NCBI GenBank assembly: GCA_011389885.1
Contig: JAABTK010000021.1
Coordinates: 1 to 56,336, forward strand
Direction of reading: 5' to 3'
Origin: Gammaproteobacteria bacterium
Lineage (GTDB): Bacteria; Pseudomonadota; Gammaproteobacteria; Chromatiales; Chromatiaceae
Length of the DNA: 56,336 nucleotides
This document shows positions 1 through 12,864 of this stretch, piece by piece; the stretch's first letter is position 1, and each line of letters begins with the position of its first letter. Made by a program: the position numbers and the translations under genes. The notes under the pieces are model-generated. The model had not been told where the DNA came from. It worked only from the letters and a program-made list of their open reading frames with translations, and made no database searches.

Positions 1-22
1 TTCGGTGCAAACGGCTGGGACA

Positions 23-64
23 AGCCGCTAATGCGGCTGATCGCGGTTGCAAACCGCTCCCACA
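23..64 (-). repeat. Dispersed repeat R1, full copy
   Basis: On the minus strand this is a 42-base element made of two hairpins: a GCGGTTTGCAACCGC palindrome followed by AGCCGC-loop-GCGGCT. It matches 45105-45146 on the plus strand with two differences. It resembles the REP-type intergenic repeats common in gammaproteobacteria and lies downstream of gltD. Confidence 0.8.
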
Positions 65-97
65 GGAAGAAAGCTCCCCAACGGCGGTCGAGGCGGC

Positions 98-120
98 GTT
101 CCCATGCGGCGCCTGGGAAC
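98..120. repeat. Short palindromic repeat (GTTCCC...GGGAAC)
   Basis: A 23-base near-perfect palindrome with GTTCCCA at one end and TGGGAAC at the other. A related palindrome sits at 28009-28033 after a nif-linked gene. It is probably an intergenic REP-type hairpin. Confidence 0.5.
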
Positions 121-128
121 GAGAAAAC

Positions 129-224
129 CCTCCTCCGCGCTCTCTGCGGTTCTCTGTGCCGTCTGCGCCCTCTGCGTTCCTAAATGGCGCTGTTTCCGTT
201 GCTTCGGCGCAGGCGTACTGGGGG
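129..224 (+). repeat. Dispersed repeat R2, copy 1
   Basis: An intergenic element that begins TCCGCGCTCTCTGCGG, runs through several CTCTGCG words and ends GCGCAGGCGTACT. Further copies or parts are at 9735-9863, 32402-32495 (inverted), 32683-32775, 40933-40972 (inverted), 45238-45272 and 55684-55760 (inverted). It ends at the gltD stop codon. I see no coding capacity. Confidence 0.75.
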
Positions 225-1676
225 TTACCGCGGCAGGTCGGATTCGCCCATTAGGAAGGCGTCTACGGCGCGGGCGCATTGGCGGCCTTCGCGGATGGCC
301 CAAACGACGAGGGATTGGCCGCGGCGCATGTCGCCGGCGGCGAAGACCTTGTCTTGGCTGGTGTGGTAGGCCTTTGCGCCCTCGGTGGCGCCTTGGACGT
401 TGCCGCGGCCGTCGAGCTGGACGCCGAGCTGTTCCAGCATGCCTTCGTGGACCGGGTGGGTGAAGCCCATGGCCAGGGTCACCAGGTCGGCCTTGAGGTC
501 GAATTCGCTGCCGGCCACCTCGCTCATCTTCCAGCCGCCGTTTTCGTCTTTGCTCCACTCTACTTGGATGGCCTTGAGGCCGGTGACGCGGCCGTTTTCG
601 CCGAAGAATTCCTTGGTGGCGACGGAGAACTTGCGCTCGCAGCCTTCTTCTTGGGAGGAGGAGGTGCGCTTTTTGTTGGGCCAGTGGGGCCAGGTGGTGG
701 ATTTGTCTTCTTTCTCCGGCGGCTCGGGCAGGATCTCCAGTTGGGTCACGGACAGGGCGCCGTGGCGGTTGGAGGTGCCGATGCAGTCGGAGCCGGTGTC
801 GCCGCCGCCGATCACCACCACATGCTTGCCCTCGGCGGAGATGAATTCATCTGCCGGGGGTTCGTCGCCCTGCACCCGCTTGGAGTTGCTGCGCAGGAAG
901 TCCATGGCGAAGTGGATGCCGTCGAGTTCGCGGCCGGGCGCCGGCAGGTCGCGGGGCTGTTCGGCGCCGCCGGTGAGCACCAGGGCGTCATAGCGGTCCA
1001 GGAGTTCCTGGGCCGGACGGTCTACGCCGATATGGGTGTTGGGGCGGAAGTCTACGCCCTCGGCCTGCATTTGGCCGATGCGGCGGTCGATGACCTTTTT
1101 GTCCAGCTTGAAGTCGGGGATGCCGTAGCGCAGCAGGCCGCCGATGCGGTCGGCCTTTTCATACACCACTACCGAGTGGCCGGCGCGCGCCAGTTGCTGG
1201 GCGCAGGCCATGCCGGAGGGGCCGGAGCCGACGATGACGACGCGCTTGCCGGTGCGTTCCTCGGGGATTTGCGGTTCGATCCAGCCCTCTTCCCAGGCGC
1301 GGTCGATGATGGCGCATTCGATGGTCTTAATGGTCACCGGCTCGTCTTGCAGGTTGAGGGTGCAGGCGGCCTCGCAGGGGGCGGGGCAGATGCGGCCGGT
1401 GAACTCGGGGAAGTTGTTGGTGCTGTGCAGCACGTCGAGCGCGCGCCGGAAGTCCTGGCGGTACACCAGGTCGTTCCAGTCCGGGATGATGTTGTTCACC
1501 GGGCAGGCGTCGTGGCAGAAGGGGATGCCGCAGTCCATGCAGCGGCCGCCCTGCTGCTTGAGGGTCTCGCTCTCCAGCGGGATTACGAACTCGTGGTAGT
1601 GGCCCAGGCGGTCGCCCACCGGGGCATAGGTGCGGTCGCGCCGCGGGAACTCCATAAATCCAGTCGGTTTGCCCAT
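225..1676 (-). CDS. gltD: Glutamate synthase [NADPH] small subunit
   Basis: The 483-residue beta subunit of glutamate synthase passes electrons from NADPH through FAD and Fe-S clusters to GltB, for the synthesis of glutamate from glutamine and 2-oxoglutarate in the cytoplasm. The N-terminus carries the cysteine motif [17 protein letters not shown]. Then come an FAD-binding [17 protein letters not shown] near residue 150 and an NADPH-binding [11 protein letters not shown] in the second half. Length is normal for the family. The ATG at 1676 starts the family-typical MGKPTGF; the reading frame stays open upstream but only inside gltB. It lies 2 bases after the gltB stop codon, so the two genes are one operon. 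Confidence 0.97.
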   Translation of the reverse strand: MGKPTGFMEFPRRDRTYAPVGDRLGHYHEFVIPLESETLKQQGGRCMDCGIPFCHDACPVNNIIPDWNDLVYRQDFRRALDVLHSTNNFPEFTGRICPAPCEAACTLNLQDEPVTIKTIECAIIDRAWEEGWIEPQIPEERTGKRVVIVGSGPSGMACAQQLARAGHSVVVYEKADRIGGLLRYGIPDFKLDKKVIDRRIGQMQAEGVDFRPNTHIGVDRPAQELLDRYDALVLTGGAEQPRDLPAPGRELDGIHFAMDFLRSNSKRVQGDEPPADEFISAEGKHVVVIGGGDTGSDCIGTSNRHGALSVTQLEILPEPPEKEDKSTTWPHWPNKKRTSSSQEEGCERKFSVATKEFFGENGRVTGLKAIQVEWSKDENGGWKMSEVAGSEFDLKADLVTLAMGFTHPVHEGMLEQLGVQLDGRGNVQGATEGAKAYHTSQDKVFAAGDMRRGQSLVVWAIREGRQCARAVDAFLMGESDLPR

Positions 1677-1678
1677 GA

Positions 1679-6319
<4,641 letters not shown>

Positions 6320-6682
6320 CGCAAACCTCGTTGTTTAGCGGGCCGGGAGGGTGCGAGTCGCCCCCGGCGGATGAATTCATTGCCCGGTTGATCGGGCCCT
6401 TCCCCGTGCGTCCGGTCGCAAGACCCGCCTGGCCTCTGAGCTTGCACGCTAGGGCGCCGGCATCGAGGACGCGGGGGTTGCGCACGCCCGCAGGCTGTAG
6501 CTACGCGACTACAGCGAGGATCGACCGGGGCTGGCCTCGCTATCGAAAATTCGGCCGAAGAGTTTAACCGATCTTCAATGGATTGCCCAATGAATCCTGA
6601 TCCTTCGCGCCGGGGATGCGCGCAGTCAAGGGGCCGATTCGGTTACAATGGCGGATTGCATTTCAGGATCGACCATCGAGGC
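6320..6682. other. Intergenic region between gltB and the GlcF-like gene
   Basis: This divergent region should hold both promoters. A 7-bp inverted repeat (GCTGTAG / CTACAGC) lies at 6494-6515. A TACAAT at 6644-6649 looks like a -10 box for the plus-strand gene, but I see no good -35 box. I could not identify a nitrogen-regulated promoter here. Confidence 0.4.
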
Positions 6683-7906
6683 GTGAGCATTTCGGATCTT
6701 CTGCAGCAGGCGGACCTGTGCGTCAAGTGCGGCCTGTGCCTGCCCCACTGTCCCACCTACCGGCTGAGCGGCGACGAGGGCGAATCGCCCCGCGGGCGCA
6801 TCGCCCTGGTGCAGGGCTGGGCCCAGGGGCGCATTGGGGGCGAGCGCCTGTATCGGCATTTGGATCGATGCCTGGGCTGCCGCAATTGCGAGCGCATGTG
6901 CCCCTCCGAGGTGCCCTATGGGCGCCTGCTGGCCGAGACCCGGATCGCGCAGCGGGCGCAAGGCCGGCGCGCCGGTGACCGGCTCGACCGCCTGGTGCTC
7001 GACCTAATGCCCAAGGCCCCGTTTTGGGGCCAGGCCCAGGCGTTGCTGAAGGTCTACCAGAAAGGGCCGGCGCGTGTGCTCGCGGCGGTCGCCCCGCAGC
7101 GGATTAGGCGCCTGAACGCCCTAATGCCCGCGGACGCCGGCTTGTTCGATGCCTACGGCTTGCACCCGGCCATCGGCGACAAGCGGGGGCGGGTGGGGCT
7201 GTTCACCGGCTGTGTGGGGCGGATGGCGGATCGCCCGGCCTTGGCCGCGGCCATTCGCGTGCTGCGGGCCTGGGGCTTCGAGGTCTGGGTTCCCGCAGGC
7301 CAGCGCTGTTGCGGGGCGCTTGATCTGCATCAAGGGGATCAGGCGCAGGCGGAGGCGCTGGCGACGATCAACCGCGGCGCGTTCGAGGGGCAGGGGCTGG
7401 CGGCGCTGATCGGCGTGGCCAGCGGCTGCACCGCCCACTTAGCAGAGTATGACCAATGGGGGGCGGGTTGGTCCATGCCGGTGCGGGATATTAGCGACTT
7501 TCTGGCCGCGGTCGGCCCGCCGCAGGGCCTGGAGCTGCGGCCGGTGAGGCGCAAGGTCTCTCTGCATACCCCCTGTTCCCTGCGCAACAGCCTGCGGGCC
7601 GAGTCGGGCCCGGCAAGGTTGCTGGCACTGGTCCCCGGTCTGGAGGTCGAACCCTTGGACGACGGCGGGCTCTGCTGCGGCGCCGCCGGCGGCTATCTGG
7701 TGCTGCAGCCGGAAATGGCGGAGCGGCTGCGCGAGGCCCCGTTGGAGGCGTTGCGGCGAGCCGCAAGGGAGCAGTTGCTCACCTCCAACACCGGGTGCAA
7801 ACTGCATCTGGCGGCGGGGCTCCGGCAGGCCGGGCTGGACGTGCGGGTGGCGCATCCGGCGGAGGTGGCGGCGGAGGCGATAAGCGCAAAGGGCTCAGTC
7901 GGGTGA
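6683..7906 (+). CDS. glcF: (Fe-S)-binding protein, glycolate oxidase subunit GlcF-like
   Basis: With a GTG start at 6683 the product is 407 residues, the same length as E. coli GlcF. It has two 4Fe-4S ferredoxin motifs (CVKCGLCLPHCP and CLGCRNCERMCP), then two cysteine-rich CCG domains (CCGALDLH and CCGAAGGY). GlcF passes electrons from the FAD subunits GlcDE of glycolate dehydrogenase to the membrane. No glcD or glcE is adjacent, so it could instead be another CCG-family electron carrier. An in-frame ATG at 6578 would add 35 residues of unconvincing sequence, so I prefer the GTG, although its ribosome-binding site is poor. Confidence 0.8.
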   Translation: MSISDLLQQADLCVKCGLCLPHCPTYRLSGDEGESPRGRIALVQGWAQGRIGGERLYRHLDRCLGCRNCERMCPSEVPYGRLLAETRIAQRAQGRRAGDRLDRLVLDLMPKAPFWGQAQALLKVYQKGPARVLAAVAPQRIRRLNALMPADAGLFDAYGLHPAIGDKRGRVGLFTGCVGRMADRPALAAAIRVLRAWGFEVWVPAGQRCCGALDLHQGDQAQAEALATINRGAFEGQGLAALIGVASGCTAHLAEYDQWGAGWSMPVRDISDFLAAVGPPQGLELRPVRRKVSLHTPCSLRNSLRAESGPARLLALVPGLEVEPLDDGGLCCGAAGGYLVLQPEMAERLREAPLEALRRAAREQLLTSNTGCKLHLAAGLRQAGLDVRVAHPAEVAAEAISAKGSVG

Positions 7907-7916
7907 TGGTTCGCCG

Positions 7917-8171
7917 ATGGGCTTGAAGTACAGCAAGCAAGCTCGGAAATACCTGCTCAAGATGCCGCCCGAACCGGCCCGGGCGATCAGGCAGACGCGG
8001 TTGCAGGCGGCGGCCGATTTCGATGGTTTTTCGGGGGATTTGGTGAAAATGGCAGGCAGTGATTGCTATAGGCTGCGGGTTGGCCGCTAGCGCGCTATCC
8101 TCCAGGTGCGCGACAGTGGATTGGTGTTGATGATATTGAGCATCGGTCCCCGGGGGGGTGTCTATAAATGA
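7917..8171 (+). pseudogene. RelE-type toxin gene broken by an in-frame amber codon
   Basis: Reading from ATG 7917 gives 57 codons of a RelE-like protein ending in the typical YRLRVGR. A TAG at 8088-8090 then stops translation. The same frame continues 26 more codons with good family sequence (RAILQV, then LSIGPRGGVYK) to a TGA at 8169-8171 that overlaps the next gene's ATG. Family members usually have Tyr or another residue where the TAG stands, so a single point mutation has probably inactivated a mRNA-cutting toxin. I see no frameshift. A sequencing error is the main alternative. Confidence 0.75.
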
Positions 8172-8551
8172 CCACGCAAGTCATCGAAAAAGACGCTCGC
8201 CCTGAGTATGCGGTGGTGCCTTGGAATGAGTTTCAGGCGCTTCGTGAGCGGGCGGCGATGGTGGAGGAGGTGCAGGAGGCTTGCGTGGCGTCTCAGCGCA
8301 TCGACGCGGGCGAGGAAACCTATCCGGATGCGTTGGCGGGCCGTTTGCTGGATGGTGAGAATCCGGTTCACGTCTGGCGTGAATATCGGGATCTCAGTGA
8401 GCAGGCCCTGGCTGAAGCCGTCGGTCTGACGGTTGCCGAGATCGGTGAAATCGAGGCTGAAGAAAGGGAGGTCTCCGTGACGTTGTTGAAGCTTTTAAGT
8501 GAGGCGTTGGATGTGGAGCGGGAAGACCTGGTGAGATGCAGCAATGAATAG
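8168..8551 (+). CDS. HTH-type antitoxin of the RelE toxin
   Basis: A 127-residue protein whose N-terminal part (to about residue 75) resembles the extended region of RelE-partner antitoxins. A Cro/C1-type helix-turn-helix follows at about residues 77-110 (LSEQALAEAVGLTVAEIGEIE). The ATG overlaps the terminal TGA of the toxin frame by four bases (ATGA), the usual translational coupling of toxin-first modules. It should bind DNA and neutralise the toxin. With the toxin broken it may persist as a free repressor or as protection against related toxins. Confidence 0.8.
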   Translation: MTTQVIEKDARPEYAVVPWNEFQALRERAAMVEEVQEACVASQRIDAGEETYPDALAGRLLDGENPVHVWREYRDLSEQALAEAVGLTVAEIGEIEAEEREVSVTLLKLLSEALDVEREDLVRCSNE

Positions 8552-9551
8552 CGTCCTGTTTCGGTTCGATCCGTTGACATCGCTGTGGGCGAGCTTCCGC
8601 TTGACGGTCGCGTTCACGATGATCGCCTTCACCTCAGGCGCCGCCGCCGCCGTGTTCGCCCTGCAGGCGGGGCAGGACCTGATCGGCGGCATCTTTACCG
8701 AGCGCACCCGGCATGAGGACACCTTGTCCGACGTGGCCCGCCGGCGCGATTTGGGTTATGACGAAATCGTCGCCGCCAATCCGGAGGTCGATCCCTGGCT
8801 GCCGGGCGAGGGCACGCGGGTGCTGGTGCCGAGCTTCTTCGTCCTGCCGCCGGGACCGCGCAAGGGCATCGTGATCAATCTGCCCGAGTTGCGCCTCTAT
8901 TATTACCCCAAGGGCGGCAAGAAGGTGATCACCTATCCGTTGGGCATCGGCCGCGAGGGCTGGGAAACCCCGGTCGGCGAGACCCGCATTACGCGCAAGA
9001 AGGAAAACCCCGCCTGGATTCCGCCCGAGTCCATCCGCCTAGAGCACGAAGAGCAGGGCGATCCGTTGCCCAAGATCGTGGAGCCCGGCCCGGATAATCC
9101 GCTGGGCAGTCACGCGCTCTATTTGGGCATGCCGGGCTATTTGATCCACGGCACCAACAAGCCCTACGGCGTGGGGATGCGGGTGAGCCATGGCTGCATT
9201 CGGCTCTATCCCGAGGACATTGCCGAGTTTTTCCCCGATGTGCCCGCCGGTACGCCGGTGCGCATTATCGACCAGCCCTACAAGGCGGGCTGGTTCGACG
9301 GTCGGCTATTCATTGAGGCGCATGCGCCACTAACGGATGACCAGGACGAGGCGCACAATCGCCTGACGCCGTTGCTCAAGGTCGCTATCGGGGCCCTGGG
9401 CGAGCGCAACGACGAACTGGACTGGGATGCGCTGAAAAAGGCGGTGCGGGAGCACAGCGGGGCGCCTGTTCCGGTGACCGCGGCGGTGGTCACCGAGCGG
9501 CAATCGGATCAGCCGTCGGCAGAGGAGCCGCTGGTGGAGATCGTTTGGTAG
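8544..9551 (+). CDS. L,D-transpeptidase with LysM-like segment (ErfK/YbiS family)
   Basis: A 335-residue exported enzyme. A hydrophobic N-terminal stretch (about residues 18-45, rich in Ala) should be a signal peptide or anchor. A LysM-like segment follows (DTLSDVARRRDLGYDEIVAANP), then the YkuD catalytic domain with the His and Cys of VSHGCIRL near residue 217. Such enzymes form 3-3 peptidoglycan crosslinks or attach lipoproteins such as Lpp to peptidoglycan. An Lpp-like lipoprotein with a C-terminal Lys is encoded 400 bases downstream, which fits the second role. The start overlaps the antitoxin gene by 8 bases; a later ATG at 8619 is possible. Confidence 0.88.
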   Translation: MNSVLFRFDPLTSLWASFRLTVAFTMIAFTSGAAAAVFALQAGQDLIGGIFTERTRHEDTLSDVARRRDLGYDEIVAANPEVDPWLPGEGTRVLVPSFFVLPPGPRKGIVINLPELRLYYYPKGGKKVITYPLGIGREGWETPVGETRITRKKENPAWIPPESIRLEHEEQGDPLPKIVEPGPDNPLGSHALYLGMPGYLIHGTNKPYGVGMRVSHGCIRLYPEDIAEFFPDVPAGTPVRIIDQPYKAGWFDGRLFIEAHAPLTDDQDEAHNRLTPLLKVAIGALGERNDELDWDALKKAVREHSGAPVPVTAAVVTERQSDQPSAEEPLVEIVW

Positions 9552-9590
9552 GGACGGCCGGGAGGGGATGTCGGCGCCGCGGTGAAGATG

Positions 9591-9656
9591 GTGCGTTACG
9601 GCGCGCGGCAATGCGGGAGTTGAGTTTGGGTTTCGCGGTGGGCGCGCCTAACGCAC
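9591..9656. repeat. Palindromic repeat R4, copy 1
   Basis: A 66-base element with terminal inverted repeats GTGCGTTA / TAACGCAC and inner GGCGCGC. It closely matches 12492-12556. It looks like the GTGCGTTA-type non-coding repeat widespread in gammaproteobacteria. Confidence 0.75.
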
Positions 9657-9734
9657 GCGGACTCGTTCAGTGAACGGGGATGAGCCGTTGATCAACTAAC
9701 CGCCAACGGCCGCCTAAGCTTTTTAATCAACCCC

Positions 9735-9863
9735 CCCTCCGCGCTCTCTGCGGTTCTCTGCGTCCTCTGCGGTTCTCTGCGTCCTCTGCGTCCTCTGCGT
9801 CCTCTGCGTCCTCTGCGTTCTTAAGCGCCGTTGTTTCCGTTGGTTCGGCGCAGGCGTACTAGG
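9735..9863 (+). repeat. Dispersed repeat R2, copy 2 (expanded)
   Basis: Same family as 129-224, with the middle expanded into about eight tandem CTCTGCG words spaced 9-15 bases apart. It ends TTCGGCGCAGGCGTACT. Apart from this and R4, the 9552-9963 interval holds no gene I can support. Confidence 0.75.
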
Positions 9864-9885
9864 GCGTCGCCCCGTGCCACGACGA

Positions 9886-9903
9886 AAGCGCCCGCAGGCG
9901 CTT
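9886..9903 (-). terminator. Possible weak terminator of the Lpp-like gene
   Basis: A 7-bp stem (AAGCGCC / GGCGCTT) with a 4-base loop lies about 60 bases beyond the lipoprotein stop codon. On the minus strand only a short T run follows, so termination is uncertain. Confidence 0.3.
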
Positions 9904-9963
9904 ATTCCTTCTTCCTGTCGGAGCGGCTGGGGGTGTCGCCCCCCCCAGGGCGAGCAAATGCCC

Positions 9964-10260
9964 TTACTTCATCATCGCCTTGCGCACAATGCGGCTGGCG
10001 CGCTCGGAGGCGTCGTCCGCGGCGGCCTGCGCGGTGTTGGCGGCGTCCATCGCCGCTTCGGCCTTGCGGTCCGAGGTGTCGGCGGTGGCCTGGGCCTCGC
10101 GCGCGGTGCGCAGCGCCAGATCCGCGGTCTGCTGGGCGCGCTGGATGCGGGATTCCAGGTCTTGCATCGCGGCCTCTTTCTCCTGGGTGGTCATGCAGCC
10201 GCTGAGCAGGGTCAGCGCGGCGCCGGCCAGCAGGCCGCGGGTCAGGTAGGCAGTCTTCAT
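9964..10260 (-). CDS. Lpp-like alanine-zipper outer-membrane lipoprotein
   Basis: A 98-residue protein with a lipoprotein signal peptide and lipobox LLSGC (Cys22), so it should be lipidated. The rest is a coiled coil with regularly spaced Ala (AREAQATADTSDRKAEAAMD) of the Lpp/OprI type. It ends in Lys, as Lpp does where it is covalently linked to peptidoglycan. Its likely role is tying the outer membrane to the cell wall. The L,D-transpeptidase at 8544-9551 is a candidate linking enzyme. It is a single gene with its own upstream region. Confidence 0.85.
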   Translation of the reverse strand: MKTAYLTRGLLAGAALTLLSGCMTTQEKEAAMQDLESRIQRAQQTADLALRTAREAQATADTSDRKAEAAMDAANTAQAAADDASERASRIVRKAMMK

Positions 10261-10334
10261 CGTCTGTATTCTCCTTAAAATGGGCTTGGATTGCAGGGTG
10301 GAATCTTAGGGCATTTCGGGGGCGGATAATAGCT

Positions 10335-11411
10335 TCATGCGTTGCCCTTTCCCTTCATGCCGATGCCGTGCTCTTGCGCGAAGTCCAGCATGCGCTGAAC
10401 CGAGCGCACGGCCTGTCGGGCGGTTGCGGGGTCCACCTGGATCTCCGGCTCGCCGGTTTCCAGGCAGGCCGCCAGGTTTTGCAAGGCGTTCATGCCCATC
10501 CAGGGGCAGTGGGCGCAGGTCTGGCAGGTGGCGCCTTCGCCCCCTGTGGGGGCCTCCAGCAGCCGCTTGTCCGGGGCCGTTTGCTGCATTTTGTAGAAGA
10601 TGCCCTTGTCGGTGGCGACGATGAATTCCGGGTTTTTCATCGCGCCCACGGCCTTAATCAGCTTGGTGGTGGAGCCCACCACGTCCGCCTGGTCGATTAC
10701 ATGGGCCGGGGACTCCGGATGCACCAACACCGCGGCGTCCGGGTGCAACCGGCGCAGGCGCTCCAGGGCCACGGACTTGAACTCCTCATGCACCACGCAG
10801 GCCCCGGGCCAAAGGGTCATCTCGGCCCCGGTGACGCGCTGAATATAGTGCCCCAGGTGCTTGTCCGGCGCCCACAGGATCTTTTCCCCGCGCCCGGCTA
10901 GGTGCTCCACGATGGGCAGCGCAATGCCGGAGGTCACCATCCAGTCCGCCCGCGCCTTCACCGCCGCGCTGGTGTTGGCGTACACCACCACGGTGTGGTC
11001 CGGATGGGCGTCGCAAAAGGCGCTGAACGGGTCCGCCGGGCAGCCCTCGTCCAGCGAGCAAGTGGCGTTCAGGTCGGGCATTAGGATGCGCTTTTCCGGG
11101 TTCAGGATCTTCGCGGTCTCACCCATGAAGCGCACCCCGCAGACCACCAGGGTCTGCGCCTCGTGCTCGGCGCCGAAGCGGGCCATCTCCAGCGAGTCCG
11201 CCACGCAGCCGCCGGTTTCGTCCGCCAGGGCCTGAAGCCGGGCGTCGGTATAATAGTGGGCCACCAGGGTCGCGTTGTTGCGTTTCAACAGGGCCTTAAT
11301 GCGGTCCTTCAAGTCCCGCTCTTCGGCCGCCGACAGGGCCGGCCATTCAGGGTGGGGCGGCGCCTGAATCTCGGGGATTCGCACCTCGATGGGGCTTTGC
11401 GCTTGGCTCAT
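10335..11411 (-). CDS. nadA: Quinolinate synthase A
   Basis: The 358-residue enzyme condenses iminoaspartate with dihydroxyacetone phosphate to quinolinate in de novo NAD synthesis. It binds a 4Fe-4S cluster. Cysteines that fit as ligands are in CSLDEGCPA and in the C-terminal [13 protein letters not shown]. The substrate-binding [16 protein letters not shown] is also conserved. It starts 9 bases after the nrtR-like gene, so the two form an operon linking a NAD-sensing regulator to NAD synthesis. Confidence 0.96.
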   Translation of the reverse strand: MSQAQSPIEVRIPEIQAPPHPEWPALSAAEERDLKDRIKALLKRNNATLVAHYYTDARLQALADETGGCVADSLEMARFGAEHEAQTLVVCGVRFMGETAKILNPEKRILMPDLNATCSLDEGCPADPFSAFCDAHPDHTVVVYANTSAAVKARADWMVTSGIALPIVEHLAGRGEKILWAPDKHLGHYIQRVTGAEMTLWPGACVVHEEFKSVALERLRRLHPDAAVLVHPESPAHVIDQADVVGSTTKLIKAVGAMKNPEFIVATDKGIFYKMQQTAPDKRLLEAPTGGEGATCQTCAHCPWMGMNALQNLAACLETGEPEIQVDPATARQAVRSVQRMLDFAQEHGIGMKGKGNA

Positions 11412-11420
11412 TTCGTCTGC

Positions 11421-12107
11421 TCACAGAGGGTCATTGAATGTGTATCCCACCCGATCGGGCTGCTTGACCCGATACAGCCGGGCCGCTCGGCGGTTGCCGC
11501 GCGAGCGGGTCTCGCCGGTCTCTTCCAGTAAGCCGCGATGCAAGACCGAGTTGCGGAAATCGCGCTTGTCGAGCGCCGCCTGGCGCAGGATCTCATACAC
11601 CTGCTGCAATTCGTCCAGGGTGAAGGCCTTGGGCATGAACTGAAAGGCGAGGGTGGAGTCATCCAGTTTCGCCGCCAGCCGTTGGCGGGCCATGCGGATG
11701 ATCTCGGCGTGATCGAAGGCCAGCTCGGGCAAGGCGTTTAGCGCGAACCAGCCGGCCTCCGCCGCGTCGCTCGCCGCCCGCACCTGCAAGCGCTCGACGG
11801 GGACCAGGGCGAAATAGGCCACGCTGATCACCCGCTCCCGCGGATCCCGCTGCGGGCGACCGAAGGCGCAGACTTGCTCCAGGTAAAGATCCCGCACCCC
11901 GGTCTCTTCTTCCAACTCCCGTGCGGCGCAGCTCTCCAGGTCCTCGTCAATGTCCAGGAAACCGCCCGGCAGCGCCCAGCAGCCCTTGAAGGGCTCGCCG
12001 CCGCGCCGGATCAGCAGCAGTTGGAGCTGTTGCTGCCGAAGGCTGAACACCGCGATATCCGCGGTCACGGCAGGGTGGGGGTAGGGATAGCAATAGGAAC
12101 CGGCCAT
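11421..12107 (-). CDS. nrtR: NrtR-type Nudix regulator of NAD metabolism
   Basis: A 228-residue protein. Residues about 10-150 are a Nudix domain with an intact Nudix box, the G of GGF through the REL-EEETG core. The family signature FGRPQRDPRERVISVAYFAL follows. The last ~75 residues form the winged helix of NrtR proteins (FTLDELQQVYEIL, LDKRDFRNSVL). NrtR regulators bind ADP-ribose and repress NAD genes; the partner nadA directly follows. The intact Nudix box means hydrolase activity is possible, whereas many NrtR proteins have lost it. A simple Nudix hydrolase is the alternative. Confidence 0.82.
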   Translation of the reverse strand: MAGSYCYPYPHPAVTADIAVFSLRQQQLQLLLIRRGGEPFKGCWALPGGFLDIDEDLESCAARELEEETGVRDLYLEQVCAFGRPQRDPRERVISVAYFALVPVERLQVRAASDAAEAGWFALNALPELAFDHAEIIRMARQRLAAKLDDSTLAFQFMPKAFTLDELQQVYEILRQAALDKRDFRNSVLHRGLLEETGETRSRGNRRAARLYRVKQPDRVGYTFNDPL

Positions 12108-12133
12108 AAGATCTCATTAAGCGTGACTTACAG

Positions 12134-12144
12134 ACCATTATGGT
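12134..12144. promoter_or_regulatory. Short palindrome upstream of nrtR-nadA
   Basis: ACCATTATGGT, a perfect 11-base palindrome 27 bases upstream of the nrtR start, could be part of an autoregulatory operator. It is shorter than usual NrtR sites, so this is a weak inference. Confidence 0.25.
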
Positions 12145-12183
12145 GTTTCGGGTACGCTTTTCAAGTGCGCCGCCGTCCCAGCC

Positions 12184-12260
12184 ACGCCTAGCCGCCTGGA
12201 GTACAGCCCTTGGGCTTGTGCGGTTCTTCGTGTGCTCTGCGCCGCGAGGGCGCCTGGGTT
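12184..12260 (+). repeat. Dispersed repeat R3, copy 1
   Basis: An intergenic segment containing AGCCGCCTGGAGTACAGCCC followed by a GTGCGG-rich stretch. It is related to 32580-32665 (inverted) and 55775-55880. Confidence 0.6.
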
Positions 12261-12281
12261 GCCAGTTCCTCAAACGCAGTG

Positions 12282-12296
12282 TGAAACGCGAGTTTG
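12282..12296 (-). repeat. Solo copy of the core of the 18.6-kb tandem array
   Basis: On the minus strand this reads CAAACTCGCGTTTCA, one base different from the CAAACTCGCGTTTGA core of the array beside the transposase gene at 18027-18563. Confidence 0.45.
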
Positions 12297-12491
12297 AAAC
12301 ACCGCGGGTCCCCAGGCCCCAGCTTGGGGATCCGCGTCAAGGCAAGTAGGGGGCGGTTCAAAAATAACCGAGTTTAAGGAGAAGAACCACGAATAGATAC
12401 GGATTTTTGCTTCGCGGGTTCTCGGGGTCTTGTTTCGCTTTGGCGGTGTTTGCATTATTTCATTATAGTCCTCAGCGCTTAGCCGGGGGTG

Positions 12492-12556
12492 GTGCGTTAC
12501 GGCGCGCGGTAATGCGGGTGTTGAATTCGGGTTCGTGGTTGGCGCGCCTAACGCAC
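12492..12556. repeat. Palindromic repeat R4, copy 2
   Basis: A 65-base copy of the element at 9591-9656, with GTGCGTTA / TAACGCAC ends. A partial third copy starts at 12582. The 12108-12720 interval is otherwise without a gene I can support. Confidence 0.75.
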
Positions 12557-12721
12557 CCTAGCCGGCGCCGGGATGGGAGGGTGCGTTACGACGCGGCGGC
12601 CCTTGGGTGTGGGGGCAGGCACTGCCCGAGGGCTGTACGCCGGCTTTATCGGTGGAGCTTGGCCCTGCGCCGTCGGGGGGCGTGTCTCGGCTGGGGCGCG
12701 GGGGATGGATTGAGGATATGG

Positions 12722-12806
12722 CGGAGAGGGTGGGATTCGAACCCACGGACCGTTGCCGGTCAACGGTTTTCAAGACCGCCGCTTTCGGCCGCTCAGCCAC
12801 CTCTCC
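12722..12806 (-). tRNA. tRNA-Ser (anticodon UGA)
   Basis: A cloverleaf can be folded on the minus strand. The acceptor is GGAGAGG / CCTCTCC, the D arm contains GCTGAGCGGCCGAAAGC, the anticodon loop is CTTGAAA with anticodon TGA, a long variable arm follows as in tRNA-Ser, and the T arm holds GGGTTCGAATCCC. The discriminator base is G, typical for serine. CCA is not encoded. The molecule reads UCA and, by wobble, other UCN codons. Confidence 0.95.
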
Positions 12807-12816
12807 GAAGCCCGGT

Positions 12817-12845
12817 ATTCTACCGGACCTTGGGGGGCGCGCCAA
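12817..12845 (-). promoter_or_regulatory. Sigma70-type promoter of tRNA-Ser
   Basis: On the minus strand a TTGGCG (12840-12845) and a TAGAAT (12817-12822) are separated by 17 bases. The tRNA begins about ten bases after the -10 box. Both the spacing and the position fit a tRNA promoter. Confidence 0.6.
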
Positions 12846-12864
12846 GGGGTGGATGACCTTGGGG

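Noticed and set aside
8088-8090. Recoded amber codon (pyrrolysine or programmed readthrough) in the RelE frame
   Set aside because: No recoding signal or related gene is visible, and a single point mutation in a toxin gene is far more likely.
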